DNA of 64,000 nt from Orobanche coerulescens (taxonomy: Eukaryota > Streptophyta > Magnoliopsida > Lamiales > Orobanchaceae), in the NCBI GenBank assembly GCA_033398695.1, contig CM065801.1, positions 107,377,170-107,441,169 on the forward strand, in the 5' to 3' direction. Positions 23,795 through 36,125 of the stretch are shown in pieces. The position numbers and the translations under genes are program-made. Positions within the stretch are counted from its first letter, which is position 1; each line of letters opens with the position of its first letter. The notes under the pieces are model-generated. The model was given only the letters and a program-made list of their open reading frames with translations, did not search any database and was not told the origin of the DNA.

Positions 23795-23972
23795 TGTTAG
23801 GAGTATGCCCTCGAATACCACTCAGAGGATGTAAGAGTGAGGGCATCGAACTTGTTACTATGTAATTATTATCAGAAGGCAATTGAATGTTTCTTTATTT
23901 ACTTATAGTCATTGGTATTCCTGACTCATAAATATATATATAGAAACTAGTCCGTGTATTTGAGAGCAAAAC
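23795..23972 (+). repeat. copia LTR scrap
   Basis: Starts TGTTAGGAGTATGCCCTCG, a common plant copia LTR beginning, and is cut after 178 bases by the end of LTR F at 23973. Confidence 0.45.
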
Positions 23973-26170
23973 TGTAATGCCCCAACTTTCTAGGGGTAAT
24001 TGTAAGGGAAAATAAATAAAAGGTAAATTTTAACAAAAATAATTTATTTTGAGAATATTAAAATCCTTGCCTACAAAGTCGAGTCGCTACACTGAATAAA
24101 AATAAATACCTTTAATTAAGGCAACAATACGTCATAGATACGAGATAATAATTACGGCGGAAGAATAAATTAAAAATTATTAATTTCTAACAAAACTTTT
24201 CCCAAAAGAATTTCAAAACATTAGACATAACGAAAAACATCATTTAATAAATTTCATTCATATGCCTTCTAGGCTCACTCCTTCGTCCATCCGGCTCGGT
24301 TTAACCTGCGGGATCAATAAAGTTGGGGATGAGCTTCCTCCAGCTCGTGGAAATCACACTTATCAAAGTAATATACAATCTCATGGAAAGCATTTAAATT
24401 ATTATTCTACAAATAACATTTTACTCAACATGAATACATACACACAATACCACATATAACATGAATCGAGCATGTATGTGAATATTGAGGTTGTACAGGT
24501 GTCCCCACACAACATATATCTTAAGATAGCCTCTTACACGTATATAGGTGAGCCTGATTTACAACGTGTATCATAAATTTGAAACTTGAATAGAATATCA
24601 CATATACAATCCAATTAAAGCAGTTAAAGTGATAGTGAAAATTCCCACCTGAATAAAAGATGTTGCTTGACTTGAATATGAAGATGCTCGAATCACAGTC
24701 CTAAGCCTGTAAATCCTCGATAAAGTCTACATATAATATTAATTTAATTATTATAAAATATTATGATATAATCACTGAAATTAAAAATATATATGCAAAA
24801 TGTGAGTACTAAATTGCAAAACCCTAAATTATCGCGGGTATAAATACCCTTAACCCTAACCTTCAGCCGACCACAACCCATTTCTTCCCCCCGTCCCTCA
24901 CTCTCTCTCCCTCCTCCTCTACTCTCTCTCTCTAACATCCTCCTCAGCCTCTCTCTCTTTCTATGTTTCTTCTCAAATCGCACAAAATACACACCGAAAT
25001 ACCACACTCACGCACAAATGATTTTGCACATACACATGAAGGAGCTCCGCATGAATTAGAAAGAGGAAAAGACCAGAGAAGTGGTCGCGGTGCGGCGGCA
25101 AGATGGCTTCCGATTCGAAAATTCCCTCAGCTGCAAATACAGAAACACACACACACATCGACCCTCTCAATTTTGGAGACTTGCCGCATCGAGCCTGGAG
25201 GAGGCAGTCGGAGGTTCAAAGGGAGGTGCTCGGCTGAAACTTTGGGTGCTTATCACACCTTCGGCCACGCAGCCCTGGAATTCAACGGCTGCAGTGTAGA
25301 AGGTTTCCGGCGGTCACAAACTCCGGTAAGAGTTTTGAATTGAAAGCCTGGATTCGGTTTATTTGGTATAAATGGCTTGAAATTTCGATTGTGGGTTTGA
25401 AGTCGGGCGAATGTAATCAGGCTTCTGGTTCCTGAAATTGATTTCGGGTTTTCTAGTTTTTGTTGGTTTGGATTGAATGGGCTAAAGAACTGGGTTGAGA
25501 GGTTTGAAGGTCGGAAATTTCTGGATTCAAGATCGGCCCGGGTTTGGGATTCTGAGTCAGTCGAACTCGGATGAAAATGTATGTCGGGTGTGAGTTCGAT
25601 TTGATTCGGTTGCAGTTGGTTTTCGGGCTTGGCCCGATCTAGAATTGAAAATTTCAAAGATGTGGTTTATGGCTCGACGAAACAACAAATTCTGGGTCAT
25701 CGAATTTGAAACTCGATTGACGATTTTATGATATTTGAAGGGGGTTCATTCATGTTATTTGAAGTTTCGTGTTTGAGTTTTCTTTTCTATTTCGGTAGAT
25801 CGGAACTGGTATGATTTTTATTTTTTATTATTTTTCGTGATTATTGTTGGTTTAATTTCTGGGTTTTGAAACGTATGGTTGAATACAGCAGAATTCAATA
25901 TGAATCTGAAACTAAAATTAAAGAACTTGAGGGTTGAATTTTACCTCTGATGGGGAGGAATCGAGAAGGCGAAATTACGGATGTAATTTGAAAAGATACT
26001 CAAATGATGCGAACTTGACGGTCGAAAAATGGACTGGAATACATTCAACACGATGATAATTTGCAGAAGATGAAATTCTGGTGGCTGGGAAAACCAACTG
26101 GGAAATTGGGCGAGAATTTGGTGTATCTTCTTTTTTTTTTTTTTCTATTCTGGATGCTGATCGATTGTAA

Positions 26171-28024
26171 GAGCACTGGGTACGGTCAAGCCGTTGGCTT
26201 CGTGCCGTTGGCTTTTTTTGGTGACACGTCAGCAAAAAGCTCAACGGCACCAGAAACCCTTTGGCACCACATTTCAGGGGTATCCGTTGGCACCGCACTT
26301 CGTGCCGTTGGAATTTTTTTTTTTTTCACTTATTAAAAATTAAACATACATAATTTCAACTAAAATAAACTTCATTAATTTTAAAAACACACATTACATA
26401 AAATTAAAAACACACAATACAAACATAAAATTAAAAACCGAATACATAAAAGAAATACAAAAGCCTAATCCTCTTCGGGAAAGTCTTCGGGATATTTAGC
26501 CCGGATTCGAGCTTGTTGTGCCCGAACAATCCTTGCGTTAACCGGATCCATCATGCTAGTATCCATTTGTAACACCCGCATCTCCTCGGCAACCTTTTGA
26601 GATTCATATAAGTTAACTCGTGCGAGTGACTCTCGCTCGAGTACATCCATTTTTGCCTTACGGTCTAACTCGATTTGCATTTGCAACATTTCTTGAAACA
26701 ATGCCGGGTTTGAACCGGAACTAGCGGTCGAGTTAGACGAACGTTGACTCTTTGAAACTCGATACATGCCGTCGGGTCGTGGCACCTCATCGGGTCCAAA
26801 GTGCTCGGGCTCCTCTTGACTATGCCGAATACGATTACGTCTTGCCAAAGTAGAGTCGGGGTTTTTCCACTTGTGCTTGTCTTTCAAAAACTCCCAAGCA
26901 CTCATATGTTTGAAATCCTGACCCGTTGTTTTTTTAAACAATATGTGACAACGGGTCATGAAATCCCTATCATTCTCCCCACTCATCACGGCCGTTTCAT
27001 TAACCACCGTATTCCACTTCTTCACATCTCTATTCATTGGAGTCCACTTTCCCGTCAACATGTTTTTGGTACGAGGTGCATACTTAAGCCGTTTAGCTTC
27101 GGCATTGTATGCATCGAGCACTTTGTACCAAAATGTATCTTGTTTTTGATCCGCCCCATTCTTTGGATCCTCGGAAATTTGAATAAAACACTCCGCCAAA
27201 AGATACTCTTCGTCTTGGGTCCACAAAGTCCGAGGTCTAGTCGGGGCACCATCTTCATCACCTTCTTTTTCTTTACCGTTTTTCTTTGACTTTGCCTTTG
27301 ACTTCGGCTTCTTCGCCATAGTTTTTGCCCTCGACTTTTTTGATGTCGGTGTCGGCTCCGGTTGTTCTTCATCTTCTTCTTCTTCTTCGTCTTCGTCTTC
27401 GTCAACAAGATGGTAGGATGCATGGTCCGAATTTGGTTGTGAAGGGGTTGTTTGAGGTTGAGAAAATGGAGTGAATTGAGTAAATGGTTGTTGTTGTTGT
27501 TGTTGTTGTTGTAACTTCCATTGGCTAAATAGTGCCAAATCTTCGGGATTCATGTACGACGTTTGAAAGTTTGGAAGGTAACCGGATTGAGAAGACGAAC
27601 CCGGCGTTTGGGTGGGATTCATTTGGTTGCTCGGGTCGTTTAGCATTTGGTTGATCCATCTTTGGTTGGGATTCATTTTTGCTAGAAGTTTGATAGATTA
27701 AGGTTTGATAGAAGTGTATGAGTTTAGGATTGAAATGGGGTAGTATTTATAAGGTTTTGGGGGTTAAAAAATTTTTTTTTTTTTTCAAAAAATGGGCATA
27801 AACCCGTTGCCAAACGGCTAGTTTTTTGGGTTGGGTGGATTTTTGAACCTAACGGCTAGTTAGGGAAAAAGAAAAAAAAAAAAAAAAATAAATAAATAAA
27901 GGCTCGGCGCTGGCTGGTTGGTTTGGCGCAAGACCGAACGGCGCGAGGGAGGGTGTGGTGCGCCAACCACATTTCTCGCGTTTTTCCTTTGGCACGAGCC
28001 GTTGGCACCACGTACCCCATGCTC
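26171..28024 (-). mobile_element. PIF/Harbinger DNA transposon carrying only ORF1
   Basis: Ends are inverted repeats: left GAGCACTGGGTACGG, right (reverse complement) GAGCATGGGGTACGT. The 3-bp TAA is present on both sides (26168-26170 and 28025-28027), the duplication expected for PIF/Harbinger. Subterminal words GCCGTTGG and CAACGGC recur in both orientations over the outer 150 bases at the left and the outer 230 at the right. At 1854 bp it has room only for the Myb-like ORF1; the DDE transposase ORF is absent, so it would be mobilised in trans. Confidence 0.85.
26465..27676 (-). CDS. Harbinger ORF1, Myb/SANT-like DNA-binding protein, 403 aa
   Basis: Uninterrupted frame starting MNPNQRWINQMLND. 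The N-terminal 85 residues are Gln/Asn/Pro/Ser rich with an eight-glutamine run coded mostly by CAA. An acidic run (DEDEDEEEEEDEEQ) and a Lys-rich basic stretch follow at about residues 90-140. The Myb/SANT-like domain is at roughly 150-260, with LWTQDEEYLLAECFIQ at its start and DFKHMSAWEFLKDKHKW near its end. A helical C-terminal part (residues 310-403) ends YPEDFPEED. In PIF/Harbinger elements this protein works with the transposase, binding the ends and helping nuclear entry. Plant databases often label such proteins 'glutathione S-transferase T3-like'; the sequence shows no such enzyme. It is the least damaged gene in the window. Confidence 0.85.
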   Translation of the reverse strand: MNPNQRWINQMLNDPSNQMNPTQTPGSSSQSGYLPNFQTSYMNPEDLALFSQWKLQQQQQQQQPFTQFTPFSQPQTTPSQPNSDHASYHLVDEDEDEEEEEDEEQPEPTPTSKKSRAKTMAKKPKSKAKSKKNGKEKEGDEDGAPTRPRTLWTQDEEYLLAECFIQISEDPKNGADQKQDTFWYKVLDAYNAEAKRLKYAPRTKNMLTGKWTPMNRDVKKWNTVVNETAVMSGENDRDFMTRCHILFKKTTGQDFKHMSAWEFLKDKHKWKNPDSTLARRNRIRHSQEEPEHFGPDEVPRPDGMYRVSKSQRSSNSTASSGSNPALFQEMLQMQIELDRKAKMDVLERESLARVNLYESQKVAEEMRVLQMDTSMMDPVNARIVRAQQARIRAKYPEDFPEED

Positions 28025-28593
28025 TAAAGGATTTCTGCAGTAGAATTTGTATATTTATAGAGGTAAATTTGGAGTATCTTAGTTGAATTAGGATTTGTAT
28101 ATTGGATAAACATTGAGGAGTTTGGTAAAGTGAAAGAACTGTGAGGGGATCGATCGATCTGGGAAGAGTAGTTCTTAACTATGATTAGTTTAGTTTAATC
28201 ATAGTTGATTAAATTATAACTCGTAATTAAATATAAATGATATAATAATAATAATAATATTGGTAATATAAAAATAATTGTTTGGTAATAATGATAATAA
28301 TCTGAAAAATGATAATGATAATAATAATAATATTAGTACTAATAAATTAATATTATTAATAATAATAATGATAATATTAATAATAGTAGTGCTAGTATTA
28401 TACTTGAATAATTAATAACACTATTATAAAAATAAATAATGACTACTTGAATATACTTGACAAAATGACTCGGGCTAGGACTTGTGATATGTCGAAATAA
28501 TATTCATGATCCTCTAAATGAAATTAAATTAAATGAAATGCATTATAATATTATTATAAATAATAATATTACCTTATGAAAAAATGACGGGTA

Positions 28594-30060
28594 TTACATC
28601 CTACCCCTCTTAGAAAAATTTTCGTCCTCGAAAATAAATGACATACCTCGAATGAAGAAATTCGGATAATGAGATTGAAGTTCTTTCTCGCGCTCCCACG
28701 TGGCTTCATATTTACTGTGGTTATGCCATTGGATCTTGACAAACATCTTATCTTTGTTTCTCAACTGCCGGACTGATCGGTCGAGAATCAGTTCTGGTTG
28801 TTCTTCATATGTAAGATCTTTGTTCATCTCCACGGCGATATAGTTGATGACGTGGCTGGGATCGTGCACATACTTCCTCAACAAGGATACGTGAAAAACG
28901 TTGTGCAAAGCCGAAAGTTCTGGGGTAAAGCCAAGCGGTAAGCTATTTCTCCAATTCGTTCAAGAATTTCGAACGATCTAATGTACCTCGGCCTCAACTT
29001 GCTCCTTGGACCAAAACGAACAATTCCCTTGGTAGGAGATACCTTCAGGAATACCTTGTCGCCAACAAAGAATTCGAGATCTTTCCTACGCTTGTCGGCG
29101 TAAGACTTCTGACGATCCTATGCTATATTGATCCTCTCACGAATCTTTCCACCACACCTAATGACTGTTCAATCATATCGGGACCCAAGATTCTCCTTTC
29201 GCCTACTTCGTCCCAATATAGTGGTGATCGACACTTCCGACCGTATAAGGCTTCATACGGTGCCATATCAATCGTCGAATGATAACTGTTGTTGTAAGCA
29301 AATTCTACCAAAGGAAACAACCGTTCCTAATTATTGCCCATGTCTAACAAACATGCTCGCAACATATCCTCAAGAATCTGAATGGTCCTCTCAGACTGAC
29401 CATCAGTCTGAGGATGATAGGTTGTACCAAAATTCAACTGCGTTCCTAAGGCTTCTTTGCAAACTCTGCCAAAAACGCGATGTGAAACGAGTATCCCTGT
29501 CTGATACTATAGAGATTGGCACTCCATGCAACTTAATAATCTCACCGATGTAAAGTTGAACATACTGATCCATTCGAAAGTTCATCTTGACTGGGATGAA
29601 ATGAGTTGACTTTGTGAGTCGGTCCACAACAACCCAAATAGCATGGTTTCATCTTTCCGTTCGAGGCAAACCTACCATAATGTCCATCGTAATGTGTTCC
29701 CATTTCCATTCCGGAAGATGAAGTGATTTAAGTAGTCCAAATGGGCGTTGGTGTTCTGCCTTCACTTGTTGACAAACTATACACCTTCTGACAAAGTCTG
29801 CCACATCTCTTTTCAAACCTTCCCACCAAAATGTCCCCTCAAGGTCTTGTTACATCTTTGTACTCCCAGGATGTGCTGTATATAGAGTACTATGTGCCTC
29901 CTTCAATATTGCTTCTCTCAACATGACAACATTGGGCACACAAATCCTCCCTTCGTAGTATATTGTACCATCATCGGACACACTGAATCCCTTATCCTCA
30001 CCTGCAAGAGTACGTTCTTTCATTTTGACCAAAAAGTCATCTTGTCCTCAACCTTCTTTG
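28594..30060 (-). pseudogene. pol: integrase and chromodomain of element F
   Basis: Minus-strand pieces in order: the zinc-binding start with AHSTLYTAHPGSTKM (29850-30032), the core beginning MDRLTKSTHFIPVKM with ISIVSDRDTRFTSRFW (29403-29627), the core end MAPYEALYGRKCRSP (29123-29320) and a chromodomain-like tail, MHNVFHVSLLRKYVHDPSH to YEATWEREKELQSHYPNFF (28594-28908). The pieces lie in different frames. The chromodomain would steer integration to marked chromatin. The last residues run into the polypurine tract, as in Tekay/Del elements. Confidence 0.75.
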
Positions 30061-31643
30061 ATCTGCTTCCTCAAGGTTGGTTGTACCACCAAACTAGCCA
30101 ATAACGACTCAACTAAATTCGATGGTGTAGCCATCTCAAGGTTCATCCTTGCAAATTCCTTGACCAAGGTCAAAAAACAGGTTAGGTCTCCTCTCGCTTT
30201 ACGGCTCAGTGCATCAGCAAGTATATTTGCTTTACCTGGATGATAGTGAATTGTACAATCATAGTCTTTGACCAACTCTAACCATCTGCGCTGCCTCATA
30301 TTCAATTCCTTTTGTGTGAAAATATACTTCAGACTTTTGTGGTCTGTATAAATTTTACACTTACCTCCATATAGGTAATGTCTCCAAATCTTCAAGGCAT
30401 GAACTACCGATGCTAACTCCAAATCATGAGTATAGTAGTTCAGCTCGTGCGGTTTTAACTGTCTCGAAGCATAGGCAACTACCTTGCACTCCTGCATCAA
30501 TACACATCCCAATCCTTGCTTGGATGCATCACTATAGATGAACAATTCTCTCTTCGGATCGGTAATCGTCAAAACTGGTGTTGCAGTCAACCTTCGCTTA
30601 AGTTCTTGGAAACTCTTTTCGCACTTCTCATTCCATAAGAAAACTTCTCCCTTTCTAGTCAATCTAGTCATAGGCGCAACTATCTTTGAAAATCCCTCGA
30701 CAAATCTCCGATAATAACCGGCTAATCCCAAGAAGCTGCGAACGTCATTTGCATTACTCGGTACTTTCCAATCATTACTACTTCTACCTTAATTGGGTCA
30801 ACCTCAATTCCTTTAGAAGTGACCACATGTCCCAAAAATACAACTCGGTTAAGCCACAATTCACACTTGTTGAACTTCGCATACAACTTCTCCTTGCACA
30901 ATATTCCCAATACTGTTCTAAGATGCTGCTCATGTTCAACCTTGGTCTTTCAATACATAAGTATGTCATCTATGAACACAATGACAAACTTATCCAAATA
31001 AGGTTGAAATACACGGTTCATGAGGTCTATGAATACCGCTGGCGCATTAGTCAAACCACATGGCATCACTATAAACTCATAGTGTCCATATCGAGTTCGA
31101 AATGCCGTCTTCGGGATATCGTCGTCCTTAATCCTCAGTTGGTGATAACCGAATCTCAAATCTATTTTCGAGAAGTCTCATGATCCTCCAAGTTGATCGA
31201 ATAGGTCCTCTATTCTAGGAAGTCGATATTTATTCCTTATCGTGAGTCGATTAAGTTCACGATAGTCTATGCACATCCTCAAAATTCCATCCTTTTTTCT
31301 TCACGAAGAGTACTAGCGCACCTCATGGCGAAACACTCGGCTGGATGAATCCATAGTCGAGTAGTTCCTGAAGTTGCACTTTCAGCTCTTGTAATTCCTT
31401 GGGCGCCATTCTATATGGAGCTTTCAATAATGGTGTCGCTCCTGGCACTAAATCAATCGAGAACTCAACTTGACAACTCGGCGGAACTCCGGGCATGTCT
31501 TCAGGAAAGACATCTGGATACTCATTGACAATAGGTACATCAGCTACCGCCTTCTCTAAAATTGTTTTCCCCATCACATTCACCAGGAATCCTTGGCAAC
31601 TACGCTTCTTCAACATCTTCATAGCTTTCATGGATGAAATCAC
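30048..31643 (-). pseudogene. pol: reverse transcriptase and RNase H of element F
   Basis: RT starts in 31323-31643 (PVFEDMPGVPP-like region, APYRMAPKELQELKVQLQ), continues at 30950-31159 with [20 protein letters not shown] and [10 protein letters not shown] (the Y/F-x-DD box as FIDD), and 30722-30910 with YAKFNKCELWL. The frame 30048-30731 is a long intact RNase H region: [60 protein letters not shown] and [14 protein letters not shown]. Frame breaks separate these blocks. About 160 bases between 31160 and 31322 are damaged. Confidence 0.8.
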
Positions 31644-31658
31644 CTTCGGTGTACTACA

Positions 31659-32150
31659 CTATCTTACACCCTCGAATACGGTCTTGACATCAAAAGACGG
31701 ACATAAGGTTACCCTCCTTTTGCAGCATTTTACTACAGCTCTACCCAAAATAACATCAAAATCACTGACTTCAACTATGTGCAAGTCGGCTAAAAAGCTA
31801 TGTTCGTTAATCTTTATCTTTACATTGTTAGTTATAGAGTCTACACGCACTACTCCCCCTGCAGGCATGCTAACTGACAGAGATCTAGGGGCTTTACTAC
31901 CTGTACAACTAATCATAGTACAAAGCTTCCTAGAGATGAATGGATGAGATGCACCTATATCAAACAACACCATAGCAGGGATATTAGTAACTGACAACAT
32001 GCCGACATGGTTTGGGGCTCTATCTCTTTCTCTTCCTCGGTGTAGGACATCCTCCCATGGTCAGCAGATTGTGATGAATCCCATCACGAAGTCCATCATG
32101 AAACTTCTGCGGCTTCATCCCATCAGTCTTAACCATATACGTGTAAAATG
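31659..32150 (-). pseudogene. pro: protease and gag remnant of element F
   Basis: The frame 31659-32000 holds a retropepsin with VLFDIGASHPFISRKLC; the usual D-S/T-G is D-I-G, so the active-site block is altered. SDFDVILGRAVV is the expected C-terminal block. Just upstream a short Gag-like phrase (KFHDGLRDGIHHNL) is joined to it almost directly, so most of gag, including the knuckle, is deleted. Confidence 0.6.
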
Positions 32151-32199
32151 GCACATGTGGTTGAATTTCCTTTCGTAATATGTCACAATTATGCTACAT

Positions 32200-32680
32200 G
32201 CGTCAAGTCTAAGAACTCCCTCTACATCTTAGCCTTGTACACCATTGGGTAGTACTTCTCTATGACCATCTCATTGTCCTTGCTACTGGACTCACTATCA
32301 GCCATCTCAGCATCATTCGAGTGTCCCATCTGCCCCACATCCAACTCTTCCTCTAGTTCTCGCTCTTCTTTGGGTGCATCCTCTCGATCATATTCACAAT
32401 CTTATTCAGGGGTCTTCTTTAGGATCCTCTTCAGCGCCCTCCTCATCCGTAGCATCGGAACTCCAATTTGCAGCTGGTATCGCATCTCGAGCGTACATGT
32501 CCAATAAACTCCCAGCTACGAACTGGAAACCATCTACGGTCTCACGCTCTTCTGGTGATCTCTGGATGGACTCTTTACAAAGCCGGAAGATGTAATAACT
32601 CCAATCTTTGGATAACTTCCCCATTAGGTGTTCCAGCTGTTGCGTGATGGAACCTCATTTCCCAGACTGCAACCAATTGC
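32200..32680 (-). pseudogene. unrecognised coding remnant L, downstream part
   Basis: On the minus strand a frame is open from the solo LTR boundary at 32680 to 32406 apart from one TGA at 32657-32655. It reads HLMGKLSKDWSYYIFRLCK, then DGFQFVAGSLLDMYARD and an acidic end. Further acidic frame (MADSESSSKDNEMVIEKYY) lies at 32230-32300 after frame changes. Composition is protein-like and unlike the LTRs around it. The same frame continues across solo LTR G at 44701-44840. I do not recognise the family; a host gene piece or a DNA-transposon gene are both possible. Confidence 0.45.
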
Positions 32681-33022
32681 TGTAATACCACCAGTATTAC
32701 ATGCTGTTTCACGTTGAGTACCTCATTTATTTTTCTATTATATGATTGAATAAATGTACTCCATCGCGATAAATGTATTCTTATATGTTATGTTTGGACC
32801 GTATTATCACGATTAAATCTTGTCTGCACCTATTATTTTTGTGATGTGATTGTATGATGATTGATGATATGTCAGTGACATACCTTGATGTCATTGGGCA
32901 ATTATCGGTGCGAATATGACAGTGGCCAACATCTTGTTCCCCGAGAAATTGCTCGACGAGTCTAAAAGGGAGTCGTGTTATAAGGAATTAATGTGATAAT
33001 AACTTAGTGAGCAACTAAACCT

Positions 33023-33231
33023 TACGTATGTTATTCGCTAATTATTACGTACGCTAAGTGTTGTGACATTACGTACGCTAAGGGGTAGGCCTTGCGTATG
33101 TAACGCAGTCTTTGGTGTTCGGAAGGGAATCTTCTCGGATGGTCCGCGCGGTCAGGACAAGTTTCGGCGCAACAGCAACAGGCAAGTCAACGGGTGCTAC
33201 GTACATTAACTGAGCCAATGCTACGTACGTA
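33023..33231. promoter_or_regulatory. TACGTA palindrome array in the U3 of LTR G (left part)
   Basis: TACGTA at 33023, 33046, 33070, 33198, 33222 and 33226, with variants such as GCGTATGTAACGC between. The array resumes after element D at 42978, 43005 and 43019, ending 40-50 bases before the TATA box at 43067. TACGTA is the A-box core known to be bound by plant bZIP factors; binding here is inference. Confidence 0.6.
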
Positions 33232-33258
33232 ATGATAGGTGATATTTCGGGCAGTTAT

Positions 33259-35658
33259 TGTAATACCCGGTTGTAATTCAGTCTTTATCATTCAGTAATT
33301 TCATTCGGTAATTGTCACTATGTAATTTTTCACTTGTTAATAATCATTCATCCGTGTTCACCATTCGGAATAACTTCGAGTTGTGTATCGATATTTTCTA
33401 GTGTATCTACCTTATTCGGGAATCGATACAAGAGTATTATCTTGATTGTTGTAATTGATTCATTAGCCGATGTTGACGTTGGAATTCATGTCATTTCAAA
33501 TCTCTTCATTGTTCAAATCGTGTTTTTGTTGGACGAACCCTTGTAATCATTGCTTGGGACCACCGTTTTGGGGTTTTTGCACTTCCATTTCGTGTTATTT
33601 TTTCCCAAATATTGATTTCTATTGCTTCTTTCACTTCCCGGGTCATTTTTCTTCATCTTAGGACCCAAGGGGGGTGTGGGCCGCGGCACACACATTTTCC
33701 CATTTTTGGCCGAGCAGCCTGTACCATGAGCCGCGGCTCATGCTGACAGGGCCGCGGCACACTGCCGAGTCACTGCCGCGGCACACCCGTCTGGGCCGCA
33801 GCACACTCGTGTTGCAATTGTTTTGGCCGACCCCTCTGTACTGTGAGCCGCGGCTCATGCCGACAGGGCCGCGGCACGCTGCCGAGTCACTACCGCGGCA
33901 CATCCGTCCGGGCCGCGGCACATTGCCGATCACTGGGGGCAATTTTGGCCCTGTGCCGTGGCACACTTCGTCCGGGCCGCGGCACACAGTGCAGTCAGCA
34001 CTATAATTGCGTTTTTTCAGCGAGATTCACTGATTTTTTTTCATTTCATCCACCTTGTCCGAGAGAGAAGGCTTGAGGGAGAGAATTTTCATCATCTATC
34101 ACTTGAGTGTTTGATTTTCTTCATCTCCTTTCGATCGTGAAGCTCGGATTATGGATCTAACGCGATTTCATCGGATTAAAGTACTTGGATCTTCAAAGGT
34201 AATATTCATCAAACCTCTTGGATTTAGATTTTGTATTGAGATATGATGTTTTGGATGTTAAGATCATGTTGTATGAAGTGATATACACATGATTATGGAC
34301 ATGTTTGATTATTCATTGTATTATTGAAGGATTATTCAAGAACACTTTGAATATTGTGTTGGATTTGGGGGTTTTCGATTAATTGTTGTTGAAATCACGA
34401 TTTTGGATATTCATAATGAATTATTGATCGTATTGAAGATGTTTTGTTGGTTTGAAACACTTCTTGGGGATTTGATGTTGGTATTATTGAGGTTTGGTTA
34501 TAAACAATCGAAGTTTGGCCACAAAGTGTTCGATATAATGCCCCAATGAACTTGGTTTATTCGTATCGACATTTTGAGTTCGTTATATTCGTGTTTGATT
34601 CGTATATTGAACGGATTGTTGGTAATTGTATTATTCAAGGTTGTTCGAGCGACCGATATCTCAATTAGGACGTTGTTCGTGGAAGGATAATTGTCACCGG
34701 TGTTGTGTAAGTTAATTCTTACTCGGTGAAAAGGATATTCATTCCTTTTGTTGTTGTTCATTCATAATCATACTCATTCATCATTGTATTAACCGTAGTG
34801 AGACTTATAATTGTCGAATAATCACTTCATTCACGAGGAACGACGGTTCCAATCACTTCATTGGGTTATCAATCACTTCACTATTAATTTCATCTCGGTG
34901 AGTCATTCTTGACCTTGTCGAATTATTATCCATTAAATTAATTGTGGTCACTCTCGTTCATATGACCTTCTGGGTTCATATTATGTGGCCGGGTGTGGAT
35001 GTGTGGAATTTTTAGTCGGGCACGCGATGGCCATGTATTGGGAGTGATACATTGGACTGTGCACACGGTAAAGATTAGCTCTGTGAGACTAATTAGGTAC
35101 AAGGACGGGTGTGTCCGGTCATCCGTCTTGTACACTTGCACAGAACACTACGGGCATACTATGATACTCCTCTTCAGCGTAATTCATAACTAAGGATATT
35201 TCATAACTTCTGATATATCATGATTGTGTATTTTCAACCCTTGAGGATTGTTGTTCTGTGTAACTGACCCCGTTTGGGGATTTTGTTTTCAGGTCATGGC
35301 AAGGCAAAAGCACGGGAATAGCATGTTGACGGCGAGGAGTCCCAGTGATACTAGAAGGGGCCCCCATTATTTTCAGTCATTTATTCAGTCATTTATGTTT
35401 CCTTCATTTATTCCGCTGCAGACATTCCGTTTGAATACTCATTTCACTCAGTGTTGTATATTTTATCTCCATATAAAATATACATGTATTCTGTATTATC
35501 CTGGGTATGTTGTATGAAACTCCTCATCGGAGTAATTATTGTTGTAATGTGGTTTGGTACTACATTTACCCTGTGTAATTCATTCATTTTCATTCGCCTA
35601 GTGGGTCCCAGTCGGGGGTCCACGGCACTGTAATATCCGCCTAGTTTGGGGTGTTACA
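33259..35658 (+). repeat. 5' LTR of element D
   Basis: About 2.4 kb, matching 40534-42958 end to end. U3 carries the CCGCGG array at 33681-33981; a TATA-like CTATAATT follows near 34001. Frames crossing the array (for example 33658-33987) only translate the repeat. Confidence 0.9.
33681..33981. promoter_or_regulatory. CCGCGG palindrome array in the 5' LTR of D
   Basis: Intact CCGCGG at 33681, 33731, 33752, 33776, 33848, 33869, 33893, 33913 and 33976, with decayed forms at 33796 (CCGCAG) and 33956 (CCGTGG). Most are the middle of the 12-bp palindromes GTGCCGCGGCAC or GAGCCGCGGCTC. Spacings are 21, 24 and 20 within each group of four, and the whole group is repeated 117 bases later. The 3' LTR has the same array at 40958-41284. 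Confidence 0.7.
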
Positions 35659-35660
35659 GA

Positions 35661-35674
35661 GTTGGTATCGGAGC
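35661..35674 (+). other. primer-binding site of element D
   Basis: GTTGGTATCGGAGC, a form of the initiator-Met primer site, two bases after the 5' LTR. Confidence 0.75.
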
Positions 35675-36125
35675 GTGGTTTTGAATACTACCTTCCGAGT
35701 CATGTCTCATTTGAAATCATCGTCATCGGACTAGTATCATTGCACTTTCGCGTCACGTGTGACCTGTGCAGATGCCGGGCCAATCAGACCGAAAGAACTG
35801 TAAGATTTCTAACGCCATGGTATAATTTCTAGCAATAATCATTCATTCATAATTCACTAGTTGACAATCCTCAAACATCATTTTCATTTCAATCATGTTG
35901 ATCATATTAACTCATTAATCACTCAATTCATTTCATTACTCAGTTGTTGATCTGGAAGATCATATCATTAATCTTGTTAACTTGTTCAAGATACTCATTT
36001 CAAGAATTTCATCAGATAATCATGTCACCTCAGTTAATCATTCATGTAATCACTGTGTTAGAGCGCATATGCTCATTTTCATCATTTCATGATGTAAATC
36101 ATAATGCGATACTCATACGAGATCT

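Larger units (their letters stand above)
23973..28598 (-). repeat. 3' LTR of element F, with a nested DNA transposon
   Basis: Read on the plus strand it starts TGTAATGCCCC and ends GGGTATTACA, so both ends carry the inverted TGTAATRCCC seen in LTRs D and G. The minus strand shows CTAAGAGGGGTAGGA directly before 28598, a polypurine tract. Without the Harbinger insert it is about 2.77 kb. A TATA-like CTCTATAAATATAC lies on the minus strand near 28050, and another (GTATAAATACCC) on the plus strand near 24838, so a second, plus-oriented LTR ending somewhere inside is not excluded. A CT-rich microsatellite is at 24890-24960 and TAA/TAG-rich repeats at 28235-28440. Confidence 0.55.
23973..32200 (-). 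mobile_element. Ty3/gypsy chromovirus F (Tekay/Del-like), minus strand, 5' part lost
   Basis: On the minus strand the order is a scrap of gag, protease, RT, RNase H, integrase, chromodomain, purine tract and LTR. This is the chromovirus order, and the coding parts resemble element D. No 5' LTR or primer site is visible: homology fades near 32150-32200, where unrelated frame L begins. The 3' LTR carries a Harbinger element. Confidence 0.75.

Noticed and set aside
24850..24862. AACCCTAACC looks like plant telomere repeat
   Set aside because: Only one unit and a half, not an array, next to a TATA-like box inside LTR F.
24963..25657. Frames of 126 (plus) and 134 (minus) codons inside LTR F
   Set aside because: They overlap on opposite strands, match no family I know and lie in LTR sequence.
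35661..35674. Possible tRNA gene
   Set aside because: The tRNA-like words here and at 17621, 12011 and 56067 are primer-binding sites beside LTRs, without a cloverleaf.
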